Assembly (NCBI GenBank): GCA_910587865.1
Contig: CAJUNX010000078.1
Coordinates: 1-6,116 of the forward strand
Source of the DNA: an uncultured Roseburia sp.
GTDB taxonomy: Bacteria; Bacillota; Clostridia; Lachnospirales; Lachnospiraceae
Length of the DNA stretch: 6,116 nt
Direction of reading: 5' to 3'
In this document: positions 1 through 4,729 of the stretch, piece by piece
How positions within the stretch are numbered: the first letter of the stretch is position 1
How the letters are laid out: every line of letters begins with the position of its first letter
Position numbers and translations under genes: made by a program
Notes under the pieces: model-generated
Told to the model about the DNA's origin: nothing
Seen by the model: only the letters and a program-made list of their open reading frames with translations
Databases searched by the model: none

Positions 1-103
1 ATAATTCAATAAGCGCGAGACGGCGCACGATGTCCGGTGGACATCGGCTCTGCGCGGACCGGAGCGAAGCGGAGACCTCGAACGTGCGAGTCCGGCAGGA
101 CTC
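1..103. other. structured GC-rich intergenic segment, no gene
   Basis: No credible coding frame is seen here. The segment contains short perfect hairpins: 29-35 pairs with 39-45 (7 bp, 3-nt loop), an outer arm 23-27 pairs with 51-55 around it, and 87-93 pairs with 98-104 (7 bp, 4-nt loop). Positions 11-23 are identical to the 13 bases at 152-164, which are the 3' end and flank of the nearer tRNA-Gly. It lies immediately beyond the tRNA operon terminator. It may be a structured intergenic repeat or the rim of an integration site; the sequence does not decide. Confidence 0.4.
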
Positions 104-151
104 GATGAAAAGAAAAAAGACATTCAAAGGAATGTCTTTTTTCTTTTCATC
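104..151 (-). terminator. intrinsic terminator of the tRNA-Gly operon, probably bidirectional
   Basis: Positions 104-125 and 130-151 are perfect reverse complements (22 bp) around a 4-nt loop. The arms contain A-rich and T-rich runs, so a U tract is formed on either strand. The structure begins 2 nt after the 3' end of the tRNA at 153-225, as expected for terminating that minus-strand transcript. It would also stop plus-strand transcription. Confidence 0.85.
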
Positions 152-152
152 A

Positions 153-225
153 AGCGCGAGACGGGACTCGAACCCGCGACCCCGACCTTGGCAAGGTCGT
201 GCTCCACCAACTGAGCCACTCGCGC
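153..225 (-). tRNA. tRNA-Gly (anticodon GCC)
   Basis: This is a 73-nt tRNA read on the minus strand. The 7-bp acceptor stem GCGCGAG/CTCGCGC closes perfectly, and the discriminator is U. The anticodon stem CGACC/GGTCG encloses the loop TTGCCAA, giving anticodon GCC, which decodes GGC and GGU glycine codons. The T arm carries GGGTTCGAGTCCC with the invariant TTCGA. No CCA is encoded, so it must be added enzymatically. It differs from the upstream copy at one base, position 179, in the variable loop (U here, C in the other copy). It is the second gene of a two-tRNA transcript and is followed at once by the terminator. Confidence 0.96.
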
Positions 226-246
226 AAACCAGTATGAAATTACTTC

Positions 247-262
247 ATCCCGTCTTCGGGAT
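247..262 (-). other. hairpin in the spacer between the two tRNAs
   Basis: ATCCCG (247-252) pairs with CGGGAT (257-262) across a 4-nt loop in the 40-nt spacer between the tRNA genes. There is no U tract, so it is not a terminator. It may be a structure near the processing site of the dicistronic tRNA precursor (inference). Confidence 0.45.
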
Positions 263-265
263 AAG

Positions 266-338
266 AGCGCGAGACGGGACTCGAACCCGCGGCCCCGACC
301 TTGGCAAGGTCGTGCTCCACCAACTGAGCCACTCGCGC
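266..338 (-). tRNA. tRNA-Gly (anticodon GCC), first gene of the operon
   Basis: This is the second copy of the glycine tRNA and the promoter-proximal gene of the minus-strand pair. Acceptor stem, anticodon loop TTGCCAA and T loop are identical to the copy at 153-225. The only difference is position 292, which gives C rather than U in the variable loop. The discriminator is U and no CCA is encoded. A strong promoter lies about 34 bases upstream. The near identity of the copies points to recent tandem duplication or gene conversion. Confidence 0.96.
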
Positions 339-350
339 ATCTGTGTGACA

Positions 351-363
351 TGTCTGTCAGACA
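351..363 (-). promoter_or_regulatory. palindrome in the tRNA leader
   Basis: TGTCTG and CAGACA are perfect 6-bp inverted arms separated by one base, placed just downstream of the predicted transcription start (about 365, minus strand). It could be an operator or a 5' leader hairpin. No known regulator motif was recognised. Confidence 0.35.
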
Positions 364-371
364 CATATGGT

Positions 372-400
372 ATAATACTACGTCCGGGAATATTTGTCAA
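372..400 (-). promoter_or_regulatory. sigma-A promoter of the tRNA-Gly operon
   Basis: On the minus strand, TTGACA (complement of 395-400) is a perfect -35 box. A spacer of exactly 17 nt leads to TATTAT (complement of 372-377) as the -10 box. The start should fall near 365, about 27 bases before the first mature tRNA. Just upstream of the -35 (401-420) are runs of T and A on either side of a GG/CC pair, resembling an UP element, as is common for stable-RNA genes. Confidence 0.88.
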
Positions 401-433
401 CCCTTTTTTGGAAAAAAGTTCGGTCTGAAAAGT

Positions 434-485
434 GAAAAATTCCGGGAATCGAAAAAGAGCGATAGAGTGATGGGATAAAAGATCA
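434..485 (+). repeat. 52-bp direct repeat, copy 1 (coding-like tail)
   Basis: This copy matches 2708-2759 in the same orientation at 45 of 52 positions. In one frame both copies translate to a similar peptide tail followed by a stop: EKFRESKKSDRVMG here and EKFREYRKSDSMMG in copy 2. The differences include a synonymous Arg codon and conservative K/R and V/M changes, the pattern left by selection on protein. The stop is TAA here and TGA in copy 2. Neither copy has the rest of its gene. The parent gene was not recognised. Confidence 0.65.
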
Positions 486-765
486 GACGGTCAGGGTATC
501 CGATTCTATGCCTCTTATCATGGGCAGTATATGCAGAGGTTCGAAAGGAAATATAAAATTACAGAATGATAACAGGATGCTTCGATGGGACGAATTTATC
601 AAAACAGGTACGGGCATCGATTATCAGGAATATCCCTGCGAAGAGAATCAATCATCTTTGATTTTACATATGGGAGGTACAACGGGTTCACCGAAGGGGG
701 TGATGCTCACAAATGACAATTTTAATTGTATGGCTGAGCAGTTTATTTTACAAGTACAAATTTGA
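466..765 (+). pseudogene. acyl-CoA synthetase (AMP-dependent ligase) internal fragment
   Basis: Complete enzymes of this family activate a carboxylic acid as an acyl-adenylate and transfer it to coenzyme A. Only about 90 codons remain. The open frame runs from just after a stop at 463-465 to a stop at 763-765. Its first ATG (508) has no good ribosome binding site and falls inside a segment aligning with the pre-A3 part of the N-terminal domain. The A3 phosphate-binding signature is visible as GGTTGSPKGVML (codons at about 673-708). The small residue usually before GGTTG is Met here, a further sign of decay. At least 150 N-terminal residues and the whole C-terminal half are absent. Family homology seems to end near 745, where unrelated sequence takes over. 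It directly follows the 52-bp repeat. It is very unlikely to be functional. Confidence 0.75.
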
Positions 766-823
766 TTTTGTTTCCGGGATCTGCTATGATTTGATCAGAC
801 GGATGCAGGAAAGAAAAAGATGA
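746..823 (+). pseudogene. 3' end of an unidentified gene, stop overlapping the kinase start
   Basis: A frame shifted from the ligase fragment reads KFDFVSGICYDLIRRMQERK plus Arg (757-820) and ends at TGA 821-823. That stop overlaps the ATG of the kinase fragment in the sequence ATGA. A 4-nt stop/start overlap is typical of translationally coupled operon genes, so this tail plus kinase start probably kept its original linkage when the surrounding DNA was rearranged. The left limit is approximate, since the same frame stays open into the ligase segment. In comparable operons a substrate-binding protein or response regulator sits next to a YesM-type kinase, but this tail is too short to assign. 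Confidence 0.35.
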
Positions 824-1311
824 TCGGGGTGAAAAACGGGATGAGGATAAGATTGAGACGTCTGTCGCTGCGCACACAGATGATGACGGTTCTCTGTGTG
901 GTTATGATACCGATGTATGTGCTGGTGGTCACATCGGGGCTTGTATCTCTGAACCATGCAGAGCAGCATCTTCTGACCGTTTACGAGAATAAGGCAGATA
1001 TGCTGGCGGACAGTTTGGACAGGATTGAAGAGGAGCTGGGGACTGAGATGGACCTGGTGTTTTTTCACTATTCCCAGGAGCTGTTATCAGAGACGGAATG
1101 GAATCCGATGCTGGATATCAGAATCGTGACGGAGCTGAAAAATATATGGAAGCGCATGGATATGATCTATGGCGTTTATCTGAAGGACGCAAATGACGGA
1201 CAGGTCTTTATTTCCCACGACAACAGCAGGGTATCCTTCGAGGATGTGGAAGAAATCAGGCAGATTCTGTCGGAGGAGCCGCGTGAGGAATCTGCTGAAT
1301 CATGTGATTGA
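820..1311 (+). pseudogene. sensor histidine kinase N-terminal fragment (YesM-like)
   Basis: The 163-codon frame begins with a basic segment (RIRLRRLSLRTQ) and one strong membrane helix at residues 21-44. A predicted extracytoplasmic sensor portion follows. This is the N-terminal plan of two-component kinases of the YesM/LytS type, which pair with AraC-type response regulators. The HAMP, His-kinase and ATPase domains are missing. Native sequence appears to end near residue 155 (about 1285). The last few codons read antisense through an inverted piece of HAMP coding sequence and reach a stop by chance. The ATG at 820 overlaps the previous stop; a second ATG at 841 is possible. No RBS clearly decides. 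Any product would be a membrane stub with no signalling output. Assignment to a kinase rests on architecture and on the HAMP piece next to it. Confidence 0.6.
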
Positions 1312-1429
1312 ACGATGCCGCCATATAATACGTTTCCCGGGATCGCGCCTGTTTGCAGTCAATCCGGTAGTCCATGTGATCCGCCTCGACCTCCTTCATC
1401 GCCTGGTTTATCCGCTGGATGGATACAGC
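1289..1429 (-). pseudogene. inverted HAMP-domain fragment of a sensor kinase
   Basis: The minus strand encodes 47 open codons that look like a HAMP linker. They start with IQRINQAMKEVEA, continue through DHMDYRID, and end with MAASFNHMIQQI, the usual second HAMP helix of YesM-type kinases (consensus SFN-M). It has no start codon of its own. It loses similarity at 1285-1289, where the opposite-strand kinase fragment ends, and at 1421-1431, where IS256 transposase sequence begins. It is plausibly a downstream part of the same kinase gene, flipped during rearrangement, with the rest of the sensor domain and the second membrane helix lost. Origin from a different kinase cannot be excluded. Confidence 0.65.
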
Positions 1430-1622
1430 ACGTCCTTTACCCCGCGGTTTTTCAGGTCATTGAGCATCCCAAGCCAGAACCAAGGGATGCATCCATCTCG
1501 GCCTCCAAAAGTTCCTGGAGGATGTCTTTGAAACTGTCCCTAAGCAGAGCGTATACATCGGTAACGCAGCTGATGTTGTTTTCTGAAATAATCTGTCGGA
1601 TTTGCTCCTTTGCTACTGGCAT
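1426..1622 (-). pseudogene. IS256-family (mutator-type) transposase remnant with internal deletion
   Basis: The ATG at 1622 has a good ribosome binding site (AAGGAG, complement of 1630-1635, 7-nt spacing). The first 48 codons match the N-terminus of IS256-family transposases: MPVAKEQIRQIISENN, then DVYALLRDSFKDILQELLEA. At about 1479 the frame changes, and 18 further codons read FWLGMLNDLKNRGVKDVL. That block normally sits about 170 residues further on, so a large internal segment is lost. The native frame runs on only to a stop at 1452-1454. At about 1426 the sequence passes into the inverted HAMP fragment, so the C-terminal half is lost as well. Complete enzymes are DDE transposases of about 400 residues; the catalytic region is mostly gone, so it is inactive. 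Confidence 0.85.
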
Positions 1623-1700
1623 AAAAATACTCCTTTTCGATAAAAAATTTCATGTCCTAATTCTTACCCCAAAGGAGCCATTTCGTTCCCAGAACACAAT
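1623..1700 (-). mobile_element. probable surviving 5' end of the IS256-family element
   Basis: This 78-bp gap separates the Rpn stop codon from the transposase start. It holds the transposase ribosome binding site and should contain the left end of the insertion sequence. The terminal inverted repeat cannot be delimited because the opposite end of the element is missing. The short distance to the Rpn stop suggests that the element inserted just behind that gene (inference). Confidence 0.35.
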
Positions 1701-2654
1701 TTATTTTACGCTACCGTCGGAGGAGAGCTTCTTCAAAATTTCTCGAACAGTCTCGACGTCTGCCTCGAGCTCGTCTGCAATGGCAGCTGCATCCTTCCCT
1801 CGCAGCAGCTTTTTATGCACCTGCTGTTCCAACAGGTGCTGTTCGCCCCTATCGAAGCCGGCCTGCTCACCCTTGCCAAATCCGTCCTCATATCCCTCCC
1901 GATACAGTGTCCGCATATGTTTTTTCTCGTCATATTCTGTCAGCAGCATGCCAGGCACCTCCGCTCTGTTGGATAGCAGGATATCGGTCAGAATTCCCTT
2001 CTGGATGCAGGTGTCCATGGCCTGGACGGTCGCCGTTTTTAAGGTTATGTTCCGGTCGAGGTTGTCGTTTACCTCCGCGATGAATTCGGAATATTCCCAC
2101 AGGCGTCTGCACTTTTCCATCAGCTCCCCGTTATGCCCCCGGTTGATATTGAACATCACCGCCCGGCATTCCAGGCATCCGGTGCCGTGCCCGGTCTCGA
2201 AGGCGTCGGATAAGAACAGCTCTGTGCGGTCCGGCTGTTCCTTTCTCCCGTTGTAGAAGATGATGTACGCCGGTGTGGGCAGCCGCAGCAGCTTTGAACC
2301 GTACAGGCTTTCATCCTGGCGGGTGAGCAGCCCCTCATACTGATGCGTAAAGTAGATCAGGCCGCGCAGGGGCATATTGGGAGAGTAGGTGCTCTGATGC
2401 TCGTACAGGTTCAGCTGGTTCGAGATCATGAAGGAGAGATCGTTTTTCATTTTCATGAAGATCACGTCGTCAAGGGTGACGATCTCCAGTCTCTCCGGGT
2501 CGCTGTAGGAGCTCCCGTTCACCGCGTTGTACAGTGCCAGCAGGTCCGTTTTGTTCCGAAAAAGGAAGCGGAACAGGCGGTCCTTGTACTTTCGGTTGAT
2601 CCGCAGCCTTTTCCAAAAGAAATTCTTCTGATACCATGTTGCGTTTTTTGCCAC
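1701..2654 (-). CDS. Rpn-family recombination-promoting nuclease / putative transposase (PD-(D/E)XK)
   Basis: The protein belongs to the Rpn (PD-(D/E)XK transposase-like) family, whose studied members are DNA endonucleases that promote RecA-independent recombination. Counting from the GTG start it has 317 residues, near full length for the family. Visible marks are FRFLFRNKTDLLALYNAVNG near residues 28-47, the acidic residue of KNDLSF (Asp about 72), and the E-x-Q catalytic variant in YEHQST (Glu 85, Gln 87), followed by PLRGLIY and FYNGR (about 133-137). The tail has a GYEDGFGKGEQAGFDRGEQ segment and a helical end. The GTG at 2654 is preferred over the ATG at 2699: GGAGG lies 7 nt before the GTG, and nothing comparable precedes the ATG. 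The frame is intact, unlike the fragments on its left. An IS256 remnant follows on the same strand. Confidence 0.88.
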   Translation of the reverse strand: MAKNATWYQKNFFWKRLRINRKYKDRLFRFLFRNKTDLLALYNAVNGSSYSDPERLEIVTLDDVIFMKMKNDLSFMISNQLNLYEHQSTYSPNMPLRGLIYFTHQYEGLLTRQDESLYGSKLLRLPTPAYIIFYNGRKEQPDRTELFLSDAFETGHGTGCLECRAVMFNINRGHNGELMEKCRRLWEYSEFIAEVNDNLDRNITLKTATVQAMDTCIQKGILTDILLSNRAEVPGMLLTEYDEKKHMRTLYREGYEDGFGKGEQAGFDRGEQHLLEQQVHKKLLRGKDAAAIADELEADVETVREILKKLSSDGSVK

Positions 2655-2661
2655 AGGCTTT

Positions 2662-2695
2662 CCTCCATTATACGTGTTTTTGTGTGTTTTCTCAA
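2662..2695 (-). promoter_or_regulatory. putative promoter overlapping the Rpn ribosome binding site
   Basis: On the minus strand TTGAGA (complement of 2690-2695) and TATAAT (complement of 2667-2672) are separated by exactly 17 nt. The GGAGG ribosome binding site (complement of 2662-2666) abuts the -10 box directly. A start 6-8 nt past the -10 would leave the GGAGG out of the transcript. Either the promoter is fortuitous, transcription starts further upstream, or this promoter yields a nearly leaderless message. Confidence 0.5.
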
Positions 2696-2707
2696 CCATT
2701 CCTGTCT

Positions 2708-2759
2708 GAAAAATTCAGGGAATACAGAAAGAGCGATAGCATGATGGGATGAAAGATCA
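2708..2759 (+). repeat. 52-bp direct repeat, copy 2 (coding-like tail)
   Basis: This is the partner of 434-485, with 45 of 52 identical positions. Its frame encodes EKFREYRKSDSMMG and ends at TGA. That stop overlaps an ATG (ATGA at 2750-2753) from which a second frame starts MKDQKIYGIII and runs about 42 codons to a stop near 2876. This looks like the junction of two coupled genes with only the end of one and the start of the other kept. Copy 1 has ATAA at the same place, so the overlapping start is lost there. It sits just upstream of the Rpn promoter. Confidence 0.65.
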
Positions 2760-3108
2760 AAAGATTTACGGGATCATTATACGACGAATGTGGATGAAAT
2801 GCAAGACAGTTTTTTGGCAACAGGTTAGGCGGCATGGACGGGATCTCTGCCATCCATATAAATCCAGCCCCTGAAGTATATCGGAAGAGACAAATTTTTC
2901 AAGTGTAATTTCAGCTTTTTTCTTTACTTCCGCTTATGGGCAGTCGCAATTTGGGTCTATGGACATCCTGATTTTCGGAAAATGATATAATTACGCTGCC
3001 GGAGCTGGCGATTTGTTTTTATATCTGTCTGCCGGCCCTTAATTTTCAAGGGTTTCCAACATCGAAACTTATTGAAAAAAATTGATGGTGAATTCAGATC
3101 ATCTCATT
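2760..3108. other. intergenic stretch, no supported gene
   Basis: No frame here has both a ribosome binding site and coding character. After the short MKDQKIYGIII frame fades out, only fragments open to about 40 codons remain on either strand. One plus-strand frame at about 2982-3089 (reading TLPELAICFYICLPALNF) looks mildly membrane-like but has no start or relatives I can name. A TATAAT-like hexamer near 2985 lacks a properly spaced -35. The stretch is probably decayed DNA continuous with the mosaic further left. Confidence 0.4.
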
Positions 3109-3187
3109 AGAAGTTCTTATATGTCGGTATAGCCCGTATTTTTCCGGGCTTTCCCGGCATTTTAGATAGGGGGAGAAGTTCTTATAT
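3109..3187. repeat. 14-bp direct repeats flanking a nested hairpin
   Basis: The sequence AGAAGTTCTTATAT occurs at 3109-3122 and again at 3174-3187. Between and slightly overlapping them is a two-tier hairpin. The outer arms 3121-3127 and 3154-3160 form 7 bp with one G-U pair. A 3x3 internal loop follows. The inner arms AGCCCG (3131-3136) and CGGGCT (3145-3150) form 6 bp. The inner stem is followed by only TTT, so as a terminator it would be weak. The layout could be a small hairpin element with flanking duplication, or paired regulatory sites around a structured RNA. Confidence 0.5.
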
Positions 3188-3392
3188 ATCCTCATAACCT
3201 CTTAGGTTTTCCCTCTGGGTGGTAGTAAAAAAAGTAGTAAATCCGTCTGCAGCTATGCAGCAATCAGCCTTTGGACAACTATCAGGCGGCCCGTCCGGTC
3301 AGGCGGTGGGAAACAGCGTTTCAGGAAAAAGCAGCCGCCGGCAGAATGCGCCCCTGGCAGGCGCTTGTGGCAGGAAAAGTCCTGTGAGATCG
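3188..3392. other. GC-rich intergenic block with several small hairpins
   Basis: This block lies upstream of the promoter for the 3451 gene. It contains AACCT/AGGTT at 3197-3209, a GCGCC/GGCGC pair around 3348-3364 and a CAGGA/TCCTG pair around 3371-3384. CAGGCGG occurs twice near 3282 and 3299. A GTG-initiated 67-codon frame (3219-3422) has no ribosome binding site, low-complexity Ser/Gly/Gln content and no family resemblance, so it is not called. No known riboswitch or RNA family was recognised. A structured leader or small RNA is possible. Confidence 0.35.
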
Positions 3393-3423
3393 TTGTCATG
3401 TTCTGCCGTCCGTCTCATATAAT
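3393..3423 (+). promoter_or_regulatory. putative promoter of the FMN-binding-like gene
   Basis: TATAAT at 3418-3423 is a perfect -10 box. The best -35 candidate is TTGTCA at 3393-3398 with a 19-nt spacer, longer than the optimum. The start codon is 27 bases past the -10, so a short leader carrying the GGAGG site would result. Confidence 0.5.
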
Positions 3424-3450
3424 GTAATAATCAGTATCTGGAGGCAAACG

Positions 3451-3900
3451 GTGAGCGCAAAAACAAAGATCGTGGTTCTTCACATGAAGGAACTCATTTA
3501 TACATTGATTTTTGCGGGGCTCGGAATACTTCTCGTTATTCTGCTGCTATTTATGTTTTTACCCCGGGAAAAAGAGAGAAAGACAGAGGAAACGGCAAAT
3601 TATGTGGCGGGAGTCTATACGTCTTCCGTTCTGTTCGGGGATCACACCGTCGACGTGCAGGTGATCGTGGATGAAAACCGGATCCAGTCCATCTCAATGA
3701 CAAATTTAAATGAGACGGTAACGACGATGTACCCGCTGATGGAGCCTGCGCTTGAACACATCGGACAGCAGGTGATCGACCGGCAGTCGACGGAGGGGAT
3801 TACATATAGCACCGACAATCAGTATACCTCGGTTGTCCTGCTGAACGCGATTGAGAATGCGTTGTCAAAGGCGCGGATCGTGGATGAGCCGGAGGAATAG
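3451..3900 (+). CDS. membrane-anchored protein with divergent FMN-binding-like domain
   Basis: The 149-residue product starts at GTG, chosen because GGAGG (3440-3444) lies 6 nt upstream. Residues 14-37 form one membrane helix followed by a charged PREKERK segment, so the rest probably faces outside. Residues 52-141 follow the layout of FMN-binding domains of the Rnf/Nqr type: GVYTSS, a V-x-V-x-V strand with a D-E-N turn (DVQVIVDENRIQSI), then IGQQVIDRQS, and an end resembling TS-x-(12)-AL-x-KA. In families that attach FMN covalently, an SGA(T/S) motif precedes the TS. Here it is replaced by STDNQYTS (120-127), so covalent flavin binding is doubtful. It converges on the AraC gene with a 7-bp gap and has its own promoter. 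It may be a lone structural relative; the function is unknown. Confidence 0.75.
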   Translation: MSAKTKIVVLHMKELIYTLIFAGLGILLVILLLFMFLPREKERKTEETANYVAGVYTSSVLFGDHTVDVQVIVDENRIQSISMTNLNETVTTMYPLMEPALEHIGQQVIDRQSTEGITYSTDNQYTSVVLLNAIENALSKARIVDEPEE

Positions 3901-3907
3901 ATCCGGA

Positions 3908-4729
3908 TCATCCCATCCGCTTCCGGAATTCGCCCGGTGTCATGCCGGTGGCTTTTTTAAACTGCAAAAGAAATGCGGCCTCGCTGGGAAAGCCCGCGAG
4001 AGCCCCGATCCGGTAACCCGGCATCTGTGTCTGCTGCAGCAGGTTCTGCGCGTACAGCAGACGCAGATGCGTCACATATTCCTTTGGCGCAAATCCGGTA
4101 TATTTCTTAAACTGCCGGCACAGATAATACCTGCTTGTCCCGGCCATATGGGCCATCTCATCGAGCGTGATGTCCGATGTAAAATGCTGTTCGAGATAAT
4201 TCTGCAGCAGTCGGATATGTTCCGGGATCACACTGCCGGAAGATTCTGCATTCTGACATTCTATCAGGTAGAATAACAGCCGTTCCAGCTCAAAGGAAAA
4301 CTGAAAATCCCGGTGAACCGCCGCGGAGCCCTGGATGCGGAGCAGCTTCTCCAGCTGGTTCTGGAACACATCCTGATCCGGAGCATGAAACAGCGGGCTT
4401 TTTCCGCAAAAATTTTCCTGATAGAAAAATGCGGACTGGCCTCCGTAGAAATGCAGATCCCCGTGCAGCCAGTGGGAGCCGCCGGTCCGGTAGAAATGCT
4501 CGCGCCGGCAGTCGATGAGAAAACCGTCTCCTTTTTTCAGAGTATACGAACTATTATTATAGTTTAAAATGCCGGAACCGTCATAGGTATAAAGCATCAG
4601 GAAGGAATGATCATTCGGGGATCCTGGCGGGCAGGGGAATGCTGTGATCCCCTGCCCTGCACAGGTGTATTCAGGACGCTGTGTCAGAGGAGGATCCGTT
4701 TTGGCAAAACAGCCTCTGATAGAAAACAT
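3908..4729 (-). CDS. AraC-family transcriptional regulator
   Basis: The 273-residue protein has the usual AraC plan. An N-terminal cupin-like effector-sensing domain (about 21-110, with LKKGDGFLID at 64-73) is followed by a C-terminal DNA-binding domain with two helix-turn-helix motifs. The first is DITLDEMAHMAGTSRYYLCR (186-205). The second spans about 238-259 and is followed by the diagnostic FKKATGMTPGEFRK. Such proteins usually regulate a nearby catabolic or surface gene in response to a small ligand; the ligand cannot be read here. The ATG at 4729 lies 59 bp inside the end of the PAP2 gene on the same strand and has only a weak ribosome binding site. Expression may therefore depend on coupling to the upstream genes. 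No downstream ATG would keep the cupin domain whole. Confidence 0.9.
   Translation of the reverse strand: MFSIRGCFAKTDPPLTQRPEYTCAGQGITAFPCPPGSPNDHSFLMLYTYDGSGILNYNNSSYTLKKGDGFLIDCRREHFYRTGGSHWLHGDLHFYGGQSAFFYQENFCGKSPLFHAPDQDVFQNQLEKLLRIQGSAAVHRDFQFSFELERLLFYLIECQNAESSGSVIPEHIRLLQNYLEQHFTSDITLDEMAHMAGTSRYYLCRQFKKYTGFAPKEYVTHLRLLYAQNLLQQTQMPGYRIGALAGFPSEAAFLLQFKKATGMTPGEFRKRMG

Noticed and set aside
153..338. Two near-identical 73-bp units with a 40-bp spacer as a possible repeat array
   Set aside because: They fold as complete tRNA-Gly genes; two copies with a hairpin spacer are a tRNA operon, not a CRISPR or other array.
30..428. 132-codon plus-strand frame across the tRNA operon
   Set aside because: It is antisense to both tRNA genes and the terminator; the repeated peptide (DSNPRP...) is the usual translation artefact of tRNA complements.
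1315..2256. 313-codon plus-strand frame
   Set aside because: It has low-complexity Ser/Pro-rich content and is antisense to the IS256 remnant and the Rpn gene, which have clear family motifs on the minus strand.
2343..2744. 133-codon plus-strand frame
   Set aside because: It is the complement of the Rpn coding region; only its last codons coincide with repeat copy 2.
2860..2965. Minus-strand peptide with DPNCDCPHKRK-like character (possible small Cys-rich protein)
   Set aside because: It requires a frame change and is interrupted by stops; the resemblance is too short to call.
2945..2991. TGGACA ... TATAAT as a promoter
   Set aside because: The spacer is about 20 nt and no gene follows, so it is not supported.
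3219..3422. 67-codon frame starting at GTG
   Set aside because: It has no ribosome binding site, biased composition and no recognisable family, and it ends inside the promoter of the next gene.
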